Part shown: positions 36,817-44,679 of the stretch, piece by piece | How positions within the stretch are numbered: the stretch's first letter is position 1 | How the letters are laid out: the number at the start of each line of letters is the position of its first letter | Assembly (NCBI RefSeq): GCF_003113895.1 | Contig: NZ_BDUD01000002.1 | Location: forward strand, 124,001 to 188,000 | DNA from: Nostoc commune NIES-4072 | Lineage (GTDB): Bacteria > Cyanobacteriota > Cyanobacteriia > Cyanobacteriales > Nostocaceae | Direction: 5' to 3' | DNA: 64,000 nucleotides | Program-made: the position numbers and the translations under genes | Notes under the pieces: generated by a model | Told to the model about the DNA's origin: nothing | What the model saw: only the letters and a program-made list of their open reading frames with translations | Database searches by the model: none

Positions 36817-39048
36817 CTAAGACTCCCCAATCAACGTAAAAGCCGCCCAATTAACAGGCTGAGGATGCTTTTTCATAGTAATCAGCATCGCATTCCGTAA
36901 AGCCACAGCCTTATCAGGATTTTGTTCCCATTGTTGATAGAACTCCGTCATTAATTCTGATGTGGCTGAATCAGGAACTTTCCACAAAGAGACAATCACA
37001 CTCGGCGCGCCAGCCGTAATCAAAGAACGAGATAATCCAACCACACCATCACCAGTAATTGCACCTCTACCAGTGTCGCAAGCGCTTAACACCACTAATT
37101 CAGCGTTGATTTTTAAATCGACAATTTCCGCAGGGGTGAGCAAACCGTCATCGTTACTGGTGGGTGTAAGGGCGATCGCGCTTGGTATACTCTTATCAGC
37201 ATCATCTAACAATCCATGCGTTGCTAAATGAATAATCCTGGCAGTTGATAATTTTTCTTTAAAAGCCGCTTTTGTGGCATCTTTACCAGTTGGTTTAATA
37301 ACCCAAATGTAAAGTTTTGATTCCATAATTGAATATTCAACAAGTGTGGCATTTTGTACTTTAGCAATTTGCTTAATTTGCTCAATATTAGGTGGTTTGA
37401 TCGCTTGTTGATTGTCGATATTTCCAGATATCTTGGAGGCTAATAACTCAATAAAGGCTCTAGCTCGACTTCGTTCAGATATTTCTAATGCTGTGTTAGT
37501 TTTATTTTGGGCAATTAAAGCTTTTTGTAAAAAACGGTAGGTAGAAGCTTGTGTTTCAAAGATTGATATTTTTTGGTCATCAGTTAAATCTCGTGTTCGC
37601 AGAGTCTCGTTAACTTTAATAGCAGCAAATAAGGTTTTTTCCGCATCGGCATATTTACTCTGACTGCCATAAACTACGCCAATATTGCTAAGAGTTATCC
37701 CTTGTCCTGCTGTATCACCGATTTGTTTGTGAATAGCTAAGGCTTGCTGATAAAACTCTAATGCTTTGGTGTATTGTCCAAGAATGGCGTAAACTCCCCC
37801 AATATTGCTGAGAGTTAGCCCTTTTCCTGCTTTATTGCGTATTTGTTTGTGAATAGCTAAGGCTTGCTGATAAGACTTCAAGCCCTCGGCATACTGTCCC
37901 TGACTTTTGTAAACTTTGCCAATATTGTTGAGAGTAAACCCTTCTCCTGCTTTGTCGCTAATTTGTTTACGAATTGCTAAAGCTTTCTGATAAGACTCCA
38001 ATGCTTTGGCGTACTGCCCTAGACTGTCATAAACTACGCCAATATTGTTGAGAGTTATGCCTTCCCCTACTTTGTAGTCAATTTGTTTGTGAATTGCTAA
38101 AGCTTGCTGATAAAACTCTAATGCTTTGGCATACTGTCCTAAATCATCGTAAACTGCGGCAATATTGTTGAAAGTTGTTCCTTCTAGCACCTTAGTGCCG
38201 ACTTGTTGGTGAATAGCTAAACCTTGCTGAAAGAACTTTAATGCTTTGGCATAGTGTCCTTGATTTTTGTAAACTGTAGCAATATTGTTGAGAGTTACCC
38301 CTTCCGCTGCTTGGTTGCGGAATTGTTTGTGAATTGCTAAAGCTTGCTGATGAAACTCTAATGCTTTGGCATACTCTCCTTGATTTTGGTAAACGGTGCC
38401 AATATTGCTGAGAATTACCCCTTCCGCTGCTTGGTTGCGGAATTGTTTATGAACAGCTAAGGCTTTCTGATATAACTCCAATGCTTTGGCATACTCTCCC
38501 AGCTTGTCGTAAACTTGTCCAATATTGTTGAGAATTATTCCTTTATGTGCTTGATTAGCAAGTTGTTTCTCAATAGCTAAACCTTGCTCATGGAACTCCA
38601 ACGCTTTGGTGTATTGTCCCAGACTCTCGTAAATTTTGCCAATATTGCTGAGAGTTATAGCTTCCCCGGATTTATCACCCATTTCTTTAAGAATAGCTAA
38701 AGCTTGCACAGAAACCTCTAAGGCTTTGGTGTATTGTCCCAGGTTCTCGTAATTTGCCCCAATACTATTGAGAGTTGCACCTTCGCCTTGGCGATCACCT
38801 ATTTGTCTAAAAATGACTAAAGCTTGTTCAAAAGTCTTTACCGCTTGTTGAAATTGACTTTGACTAAGCTGTTGAAAACCTAATTGAGTCAGTTGCAGTG
38901 CTTCTTCCCTAAGTTCTTGTGTCGTTTGCGCCTGTGCAGTCAGAATAGTTGGCACTAATCTTCTTGTCTTTGATTGAGCAAAACTTGTAAATAAGAACAG
39001 CGAAAGCACTAAAGTAGCAACAGAGAGGAATTTAAGACGATAATGCAC
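36817..39048 (-). CDS. Secreted protein with eleven 40-residue TPRs and a shortened CHAT domain
   Basis: 743 residues from a GTG at 39048 with GGAGG upstream; a TTG at 39126 would place the promoter motif inside the gene. A signal segment (FLSVATLVLSLFLFTSFA) is followed by about eleven kinesin-light-chain-type TPRs of exactly 40 residues (typical: NNIGVVYDSLGQYAKALESY). The CHAT part keeps His611 (HLATHG) and Cys657 (LSACDTG). However, about 170 residues present in the 28.9-kb homologue between LYIWVIKPTG and the ATKAA helix are missing, an in-frame deletion that removes the first half of the domain. Activity is therefore doubtful. The regional promoter motif lies about 50 bp upstream. Confidence 0.85.
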   Translation of the reverse strand: MHYRLKFLSVATLVLSLFLFTSFAQSKTRRLVPTILTAQAQTTQELREEALQLTQLGFQQLSQSQFQQAVKTFEQALVIFRQIGDRQGEGATLNSIGANYENLGQYTKALEVSVQALAILKEMGDKSGEAITLSNIGKIYESLGQYTKALEFHEQGLAIEKQLANQAHKGIILNNIGQVYDKLGEYAKALELYQKALAVHKQFRNQAAEGVILSNIGTVYQNQGEYAKALEFHQQALAIHKQFRNQAAEGVTLNNIATVYKNQGHYAKALKFFQQGLAIHQQVGTKVLEGTTFNNIAAVYDDLGQYAKALEFYQQALAIHKQIDYKVGEGITLNNIGVVYDSLGQYAKALESYQKALAIRKQISDKAGEGFTLNNIGKVYKSQGQYAEGLKSYQQALAIHKQIRNKAGKGLTLSNIGGVYAILGQYTKALEFYQQALAIHKQIGDTAGQGITLSNIGVVYGSQSKYADAEKTLFAAIKVNETLRTRDLTDDQKISIFETQASTYRFLQKALIAQNKTNTALEISERSRARAFIELLASKISGNIDNQQAIKPPNIEQIKQIAKVQNATLVEYSIMESKLYIWVIKPTGKDATKAAFKEKLSTARIIHLATHGLLDDADKSIPSAIALTPTSNDDGLLTPAEIVDLKINAELVVLSACDTGRGAITGDGVVGLSRSLITAGAPSVIVSLWKVPDSATSELMTEFYQQWEQNPDKAVALRNAMLITMKKHPQPVNWAAFTLIGES

Positions 39049-39098
39049 GAGAAGCAGTCCTCCAAGCAGTGTGAGAGTATTTACTGGCTGATTATCTA

Positions 39099-39126
39099 TA
39101 TCTCTCACGCTTGGGAGGTTATGCAA
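39099..39126 (-). promoter_or_regulatory. Bipartite promoter-like motif upstream of the TPR-CHAT gene
   Basis: Minus strand: TTGCATAACC, 12 bases, GAGATATA, about 50 bp before the GTG start at 39048. Same spacing as the other three sites. Confidence 0.6.
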
Positions 39127-39193
39127 AAATTTTGTTTGTAGTTGCCAAATTTAACCTACAAAGGTTTGTAACAAACAAGTTTCAGTTAGCGAT

Positions 39194-39337
39194 CGCCTAA
39201 ACCAAGGTTTAGAAATCAACTACGCCATCAGGTTTCCATTCCACAAATTCATCAAACGTCAATAGCGCCTAAACCAAGGTTTAGAAATCAACTACGCCAT
39301 CAGGTTTCCATTCCACAAATTCATCAAACGTCAATAG
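39194..39337. repeat. Tandem duplication of 72 bp
   Basis: Positions 39194-39265 and 39266-39337 are two consecutive identical copies, beginning CGCCTAAACC and ending GTCAATAG. The copies contain part of a Uma2-type gene start on the minus strand. It looks like a recent slip or recombination event. Confidence 0.9.
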
Positions 39338-39364
39338 ATTGAGTTGTGCTATGGCTTGAGACAT
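39284..39364 (-). pseudogene. N-terminal remnant of a Uma2-family gene
   Basis: From an ATG at 39364 the minus strand reads MSQAIAQLNLLTFDEFVEW, then KPDGVVDF and a stop, the typical first strand of Uma2 nucleases (L-T-F-x-E-F-x-x-W). Only this piece is left; the tandem duplication repeats most of it. Confidence 0.6.
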
Positions 39365-39435
39365 AATTTATCCCTGTTTGGGTATTTTCCAAATGTGCTT
39401 TCATTTTAGCGTTACAAAAAATGTAACCAGAGAAA

Positions 39436-40779
39436 CTAAAACGATCGCACTGGATAAAATGCAAATGGAGGTAAGGTCAACTCTATACCATCTATTAGAC
39501 TCACACTAACCAGAAATTTCTCATCCCACCCGCCAACCACACGAGTAAACAAATAAGAATTTCCCTGTTCTTGATTTGTACTCTGTTCTAATAAAATACT
39601 CGTTTGGTCACTGACCCGCATTTTTAAATGTGAAGGTAAAGCATCATGTGAAACTGTACCTAGCACTAACAATAATGTCCATAAATGTTTGTCTGATTCA
39701 GATAATATATGCCAAGTTACAGCATATAGCCGCAAAGAAATTCCTGCTAATACTAAATCGTGATAAGCACCCCGCGCCTGGGAAGGAATTTCTACACCTC
39801 TATGCTGAAGTTGGGTGATAATTGCTTGAAATTCTTCTGTAGGACTTCGCATTGCGATCGCAGGTGTCAAACTAGGTAACAGCACCCATGAAAATTCCTC
39901 CCCTAATTCATCTAATTCATCCCACAACCAACGTCCGACATTGAGGGCTGGCTGTGTCAAGAATTTCAGTAAATCTTTTAAGTTTATTTTGGGTGTATTG
40001 TGTGCTTGCTGCAAATTATAAACCCAATTGAGTAATTCTGGATTAGTCAAAACAGCACTTCCTTGTTCCCAAGTCAACACTTCCCAAAGTTCACGTTCGG
40101 GTGATTGTAACTGCGGTAATAATGTCGCTAATTCACCTTCCATTGTCGATAAAATATGAGAGCCTTCGCTCTTGACATTTGGTAAATAAATTGCTTCAGA
40201 TTCTAAACAACGCAAATATAACAACAAACGGTCTGGTTGAGCTTCAAACCAACTCAAAGGTATTTGATAAGTCCAGTCTGACTCCGACTGTAAGTTCGCT
40301 CTTACCTGATTTTTTATTAATTCTTGATAGGAGATAAATCCAGAAATCACGGCAGATTCTTGTTCTTCTAAAACTTCTACCAATACATAAAAATGAGGAA
40401 CATATTGTGGTAAATCTACGACTACTTTAGGTAGAGTCACTTCCAAATCAGTGAGGCTAGCAGTGGGAATCAGGCAGAGTTTAAATTCACCAACTTGCAA
40501 ATTGGCCACGGCTGCGATCGCATTCGCAAGTGGTGGCTGCAAAACTGTACATTGTTCCCGATTAATAGTTAGAGAATCGGCGCGTTCTTCTAGCCATTGT
40601 TCAAAAGCAAATAGTGCTAAAGCATGAATATAAGTTTGCCACTGCCGAGATGTACTGGGAATTTGCTGACTGAGTTTTACTGCCTGATTGATTTGGTTAG
40701 ATGAGAGAATAATTGTTTCTGTAGGCAGAACTTCAAAATCTAGCTCTAGCTCAGGAATGTTACTTGATATATTTTTCAT
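39436..40779 (-). CDS. DUF1822 family protein
   Basis: 447 residues matching the cyanobacterial DUF1822 family: an N-terminal part with ALALFAFEQWLEER and a middle beta-rich domain (FKLCLIPTASL, FYVLVEVLEE). The C-terminus (YLFTRVVGGWDEKFLVSVSLIDGIELTLPPFAF) is the most conserved region. No signal peptide, so cytoplasmic. It begins 2 bp after the sigma-like gene and is clearly co-transcribed with it. In other cyanobacteria this pair is found beside CHAT/CHASE2 and DUF928 genes (from memory), which fits the context here. Biochemical function unknown. Confidence 0.8.
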   Translation of the reverse strand: MKNISSNIPELELDFEVLPTETIILSSNQINQAVKLSQQIPSTSRQWQTYIHALALFAFEQWLEERADSLTINREQCTVLQPPLANAIAAVANLQVGEFKLCLIPTASLTDLEVTLPKVVVDLPQYVPHFYVLVEVLEEQESAVISGFISYQELIKNQVRANLQSESDWTYQIPLSWFEAQPDRLLLYLRCLESEAIYLPNVKSEGSHILSTMEGELATLLPQLQSPERELWEVLTWEQGSAVLTNPELLNWVYNLQQAHNTPKINLKDLLKFLTQPALNVGRWLWDELDELGEEFSWVLLPSLTPAIAMRSPTEEFQAIITQLQHRGVEIPSQARGAYHDLVLAGISLRLYAVTWHILSESDKHLWTLLLVLGTVSHDALPSHLKMRVSDQTSILLEQSTNQEQGNSYLFTRVVGGWDEKFLVSVSLIDGIELTLPPFAFYPVRSF

Positions 40780-40781
40780 AT

Positions 40782-42209
40782 CTACTTATTTATTCTATCG
40801 AGATAACGACATAATTGCTGGGAAAAAAGATTGCTTATTACAATACTTTGAGGCGTTTGAGATGAAATTTTGGCATCTCTAATTACTGTAGAAATGTGTG
40901 ACTCCAGGGCAGATGAAATCTGATCTTCTAGGGTTTCAAGACGACCTGTATCAAAGTAATTTTTTGCCAAATCAAGGACGCGATCGCGCAATATAACCAA
41001 AAGCTGTTGTTGCACATCAGCACGGAATTCCTTGAGTTTTAGCAAGCGAGTTACTGCATCCTGTGCCCTTAATTCTAACCGACTAGCAATTTCTGTCATC
41101 GGCATTTGTTGACAGTAAACTAGCTGGAGTGCTGTCAGGAATTTTTGGGCTTTATCTCCTTTCTTAGGAAGTAACTGTTTCACTCGTGATGTAATCACCA
41201 CAGCTAATGCTTGGTCTAAACAAGCGAGGAATTCAGGACGATATAACTGCAAAAAATCTGCTTGCTCGTCTTCATTCTCTCCAGGATTGCTAACATCAGC
41301 ATTCAGAATACTTTGTTTACCCAACACATCTATCGATGTTGTTGGTAAAAAACCACCCCGGACATGAATTCGATACTGTCGCAATAGAGAAGCAAGCTTT
41401 TGTAATTGTGCCATCACAGTTTCACTCTTGGGCATCTGACCGCTTTGACTTTGGATATTTAAAGCAATTTCTTGTAATTGCTGCGTAGTGGGCGGCAGAC
41501 ATTTCCCCCTGATACCTAAAGAGCGCTGTTGCAGCCTTTGTGCGCGATACACAAGGTGGTAACTTTCTAAAAAGATGACGAAATATTCAATTTCTTTAGG
41601 CGTTAACGAATAAAATTCTCTGAAAATTCGCTCTAGCTGTTTAGGTCGAGTATCGTTGAGAATTGCCCAGTCACTCACAAGATATAATCCTGATTCCAGC
41701 AAAAATTGGTTGAGCGCCGGATATTGTTTTACCTTTGTCGTTGTCCAGGTTGTGAGACTACTTTGGTCTGGGTCAAAACTTTGTAAAATTTTTCGAGAAA
41801 GGCATTGGTAAGAACCTGTTGGTTCTAATCTGCCATCGTCATCTAGGACATAAGGTAATAAATCACTGCAATTAAAACCATGAGCAATCCCAAAATTAGT
41901 TTCTAATTGTAAGCAAACTTGCTCAATTTGCCAAGATATAAAGCAGAGTAGGCAACGCTGGGCTAGCAAGCATCTATCAGCAGGAGCATCCCGCGATAAT
42001 TGCACCAGTTGGAGTTGAATTTCTGCATCTGGGACATCATTATTATCTGCGTATGCGTAGCCCGTCGTAGATATCGCGTTGTGCCCACCGCAGGCGATCC
42101 CTGAAAACACATCACTGAAAAACGCTTTAGCTCGAGCAATTGCCTGGACTTGCCGCCGTCCAGCAGCATCAATTTTCACTAGTTGCCAATATCGTGATGC
42201 TACACCCAT
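40782..42209 (-). CDS. Sigma-factor-like protein with region-4-type HTH (putative)
   Basis: 475 residues. The last third contains a segment like sigma-70 region 4: FLTALQLVYCQQMPMTEIAS, then RLELRAQDAVTRLLKLKEFR (about residues 345-385). The central part (TTWTTTKVKQYPALNQFLLES, then LTPKEIEYFVIFLESYH) is helical and may hold a region-2-like part, but I cannot show it. It heads the run DUF1822-CHAT-CHASE2-DUF928, so it may drive the promoter motif found before four genes of this region. Residues about 38-55 (IACGGHNAISTTGYAYA) come from a dispersed DNA repeat inserted in frame. Confidence 0.55.
   Translation of the reverse strand: MGVASRYWQLVKIDAAGRRQVQAIARAKAFFSDVFSGIACGGHNAISTTGYAYADNNDVPDAEIQLQLVQLSRDAPADRCLLAQRCLLCFISWQIEQVCLQLETNFGIAHGFNCSDLLPYVLDDDGRLEPTGSYQCLSRKILQSFDPDQSSLTTWTTTKVKQYPALNQFLLESGLYLVSDWAILNDTRPKQLERIFREFYSLTPKEIEYFVIFLESYHLVYRAQRLQQRSLGIRGKCLPPTTQQLQEIALNIQSQSGQMPKSETVMAQLQKLASLLRQYRIHVRGGFLPTTSIDVLGKQSILNADVSNPGENEDEQADFLQLYRPEFLACLDQALAVVITSRVKQLLPKKGDKAQKFLTALQLVYCQQMPMTEIASRLELRAQDAVTRLLKLKEFRADVQQQLLVILRDRVLDLAKNYFDTGRLETLEDQISSALESHISTVIRDAKISSQTPQSIVISNLFSQQLCRYLDRINK
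42050..42102 (-). repeat. Small dispersed repeat inserted in frame in the sigma-like gene
   Basis: Minus strand GCGATATCTACGACGGGC, then TACGCATACGC: the common Nostoc-type dispersed repeat (GCGATGYCTRCGRCGGGC...ACGC). It adds about 17 codons without breaking the frame. A relative is at 47783. Confidence 0.6.
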
Positions 42210-42390
42210 AAATATTTGAACTCAACCATCAACAGCAGTATTGCCTGACATTCATTCTTAACTCCAGACTCACTGATCTTATGCAGTTTTAGCTTGTATG
42301 ACAAAAACTCATTCAGGACAAAAACTGCGGTTTGTCCATGCACTGCGCTTTAGCTGATTGCGGTAAGCATAGCCATGCTGTCAGGCTGCG

Positions 42391-42558
42391 CTATTCTTCC
42401 TCTGTCAACTCCTCAACTTCCGCAGCACTAACTGTAATTGTTGCTGAACTTGGATCTACTTGCTGGGAGATATCCTCGTTTGCAGAGTTAGCTGCTGAAG
42501 TTGAATCGGTAGATGGGGCAGAGGTGGCTTTGTTGCGTCTAGAAGGTGGTTTAGGCAT
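42391..42558 (-). CDS. 55-residue acidic Ser/Thr/Ala-rich peptide
   Basis: Starts ATG at 42558 with a good ribosome site (AAGGTGG, 7 bp upstream): MPKPPSRRNKATSAPSTDST, then an acidic tail ending VSAAEVEELTEEE. The composition is disordered, basic at the start and acidic at the end. It precedes the sigma-like gene on the same strand, with a degenerate promoter-motif candidate (GCATAAGA-N12-GAGTTA) between them. Not recognised; it could be a small regulator or anti-sigma-like peptide, which is speculation. Confidence 0.45.
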   Translation of the reverse strand: MPKPPSRRNKATSAPSTDSTSAANSANEDISQQVDPSSATITVSAAEVEELTEEE

Positions 42559-42710
42559 GATTCCACCTTTTCTAGTTCAATGAGATTTTCTCAGAGTCAA
42601 TTGCAACGTAAATTCTGGATGTAACTGATAACTGCATAGTTGTAGCCCAACCCAGGTATCGCTTCTCTAATAAGACAGAGGGGAGAGCAAGAGGATTAAT
42701 AGTATAAAGG

Positions 42711-42962
42711 TCAATCATCAAACTGTACCCCTAAATCTACACCCAGCACCTCTTCAATTTTCCGAAGAGTTTCTTCTGCTACACCACCTAAAACAGCTTC
42801 CGCCTCTAACTGATACCAATAGTTACGGGATATTCCAACTTCTTTGGCCATCTGTGTAACTGGCCGCCCCCTAGCTTCTCTGGCCTGTTTAATGCGATCG
42901 CCCAATCCAGGAACATCAACTTCTAGCTTAATAATCCGTCTTACTTTCACAGTCATAGTCAT
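42711..42962 (-). CDS. XRE-family HTH transcriptional regulator
   Basis: 83 residues. The HTH is clear: LGDRIKQAREARGRPVTQMA, then KEVGISRNYWYQLEAE, then TLRKIEEVLGVDLGVQF. It starts with MTMTVKVRRIIKLEV, a short beta strand before the HTH. It is divergent from the plus-strand plasmid gene at 43105; two palindromes lie in the gap between them, so it probably represses itself and perhaps the 43.1-48.3 kb gene run. Confidence 0.88.
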   Translation of the reverse strand: MTMTVKVRRIIKLEVDVPGLGDRIKQAREARGRPVTQMAKEVGISRNYWYQLEAEAVLGGVAEETLRKIEEVLGVDLGVQFDD

Positions 42963-42988
42963 AATTCCAATTCTAAAAGTATATGTTA

Positions 42989-43029
42989 ATTGTCAACTAA
43001 ACAGTTGACAATCTGTTAATTAACAGATT
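42989..43029. promoter_or_regulatory. Two adjoining palindromic operators between divergent genes
   Basis: The first is ATTGTCAACT-aaac-AGTTGACAAT (42989-43012), the second is the perfect palindrome AATCTGTTAATTAACAGATT (43010-43029); they overlap by 3 bp. They lie 27 bp upstream of the XRE gene and 76 bp upstream of the plus-strand gene, as expected of operator sites for a dimeric HTH regulator. Confidence 0.65.
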
Positions 43030-43104
43030 ACACTATTAGGTATAAAGAAAGCGCCCCAGACTGGTAATCGAAGCGCTTTCCGTCCCGTTAGGAACTGATT
43101 CATT

Positions 43105-44271
43105 ATGACCCACATTATCTACAGCCAACAACAGCTGCAACTGAAATCCATTGCCCGTCTGAAGCAAATCTACAGCGAAATCGCCTGTACAGTTGAAGTA
43201 AGCGACAAACGCTGTAAGGATGCCTGGATTACTGCGATTGTTGAATATCAGGCAAGCAAAGTTCAAAAACTCGCCCCTGCTGCCCCCGACGAACAAACCA
43301 CAGCCCAAGCCGAACTCGACAACTACATCGCTGACCAAGCCCAAGCTGTAGCTCCCGAACCCCTCACAATAGTCGAAATCTCGTTTTCTGATTACGAATA
43401 TTACGCTGGCAATCAACTCATAGCCAGCATCAGCCATGACGACAACCACCTAACCCAACGCTGGGTAGTCATGGTCAACGGTAAAGAAGTATTCCGTGCC
43501 AACACTCTAATGCGCTGTCATCGGTTCATCTGCACTCACTACAAAGATGGCACACTGCCAGTGCAGGAGAAAGAAACAACACCCCCCACGACCGAAAACC
43601 GAATCATGGCGCATATCTTCAACGAGTGCGAGAATTACGGGTTTGAAATTATCGACGATGGGATTTATACCAGCGATACTGAAGGCGGCAAACTACGCAA
43701 ATTGGGCCAAGTCGGCTGCACTAATGGGAATTGGTGGGTAATCCTGGGTTGTTCAGGTCAGCAGCAGTATTCTAACTCGGTGTTTGATGCAGTGCGATCG
43801 CTCTCGATGGCTCAAGAGGCAACGGTGCAGGGAGCGGGGAGCATGGGGGAACAATTCTCTAACCAAATCATGGCACAGATTTTCATCGAGTGTGAGAAAT
43901 TCGGCTTTGAAATCCTCGATGACGGAATATACCACAACGACCTGAAACTGGGCGAAGTAGGGCAGACTGACGGCAGCTGGTGGTTCACACGCGCCACAGA
44001 CGAAATGCAGCAGCGTATTCCCTGCGACTCAGCGCTGGATGCCGTGTGGTGGCTGTCGATGGTGGATGTCGTACTCCAGGCTGAACCATCTCAGGAATAC
44101 TTGCAATATCGCCCATTGGAGCAACTGACTACTGAGGAATTACAGCAGTTGCTGGATGCAGAAGTGCCCGACTGTGAGCAATTGCTGGATCGCCCATTTG
44201 ACGAACTGACCGCCGAAGAGTGGGAACGGTTGCCCAAATATGAGCCGCACTTGGAGTTAGTAGCGGCGTAA
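43105..44271 (+). CDS. Hypothetical plasmid protein with two internal repeats
   Basis: 388 residues. Two homologous segments follow each other at about 165-232 and 254-318. Each has IMAxIFxECExxGFEIxDDGIY, with a basic-free beta pattern GxVGxTxGxWW and a closing helix (SVFDAVRSLSM / SALDAVWWLSM). The C-terminus repeats a shorter EQL-L-EEL-LL motif. No enzyme motif is recognised. It is the first gene of a plus-strand run that ends in the AlkB-Rep module and is controlled by the operator region shared with the XRE gene. The antisense frame at 43036-43449 looks like a shadow. Confidence 0.7.
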   Translation: MTHIIYSQQQLQLKSIARLKQIYSEIACTVEVSDKRCKDAWITAIVEYQASKVQKLAPAAPDEQTTAQAELDNYIADQAQAVAPEPLTIVEISFSDYEYYAGNQLIASISHDDNHLTQRWVVMVNGKEVFRANTLMRCHRFICTHYKDGTLPVQEKETTPPTTENRIMAHIFNECENYGFEIIDDGIYTSDTEGGKLRKLGQVGCTNGNWWVILGCSGQQQYSNSVFDAVRSLSMAQEATVQGAGSMGEQFSNQIMAQIFIECEKFGFEILDDGIYHNDLKLGEVGQTDGSWWFTRATDEMQQRIPCDSALDAVWWLSMVDVVLQAEPSQEYLQYRPLEQLTTEELQQLLDAEVPDCEQLLDRPFDELTAEEWERLPKYEPHLELVAA

Positions 44272-44352
44272 TTCCTACAACACGGCGATCGCACTTTCAT
44301 AACAATCTGCGATCGCCTCTACCCACATTCTCAACAATCCCCAATTAAATCA

Positions 44353-44679
44353 ATGCAACCAACAATATCCATTCCCCAACACTGGGACTACCCTCGCTTT
44401 GCTTTGGATCAGCGTACTAAAGATGGCATCATTCTGGGGCTTTATTACTATCCCTATGGTACAGAATTGGCTGAACAATTCGGTGGTGGTTGGCGCTATA
44501 CGCTGATGCCTGATAAAAACTCTGATGAATTGTTTCACTTTCAGGAGTCTCAAATCCAACCGCTTTCCCCACAGGAACTATTTTCACAGATACGCGCAGA
44601 AATTGACTTTTATCAACAGCAGATAGCAATTCGGCAACACCAATTATTAGCCATCACTGGAGGTAGTACAAATGGCTAA
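44353..44679 (+). CDS. Hypothetical 108-aa protein
   Basis: 108 residues (MQPTISIPQHWDYPRF...QHQLLAITGGSTNG). The N-terminal half is beta-rich with aromatic residues (GLYYYPYG, FGGGWRYTL); the C-terminal half is helical (QELFSQIRAEIDFYQQQI). Its 3' end overlaps the next gene by 8 bp, so they are coupled. No family recognised. Confidence 0.6.
   Translation: MQPTISIPQHWDYPRFALDQRTKDGIILGLYYYPYGTELAEQFGGGWRYTLMPDKNSDELFHFQESQIQPLSPQELFSQIRAEIDFYQQQIAIRQHQLLAITGGSTNG

Noticed and set aside
37650..38880. Strong 120-bp periodicity that might be taken for a repeat array or CRISPR
   Set aside because: The period is the 40-residue TPR of an open gene; units vary and there are no spacers.
39048..39126. 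TTG start at 39126 for the TPR-CHAT gene
   Set aside because: It would place the conserved promoter motif inside the coding sequence; the GTG at 39048 has GGAGG upstream and is followed by a signal peptide.
42332..42583. Plus-strand frame of 83 codons
   Set aside because: It is the complement of the small 42391-42558 gene, which has the better ribosome site and composition.
43036..43449. Open frame of 137 codons on the minus strand
   Set aside because: It is antisense to the 43105 gene and covers the operator side of its promoter; the composition follows the sense gene, so it is a shadow.
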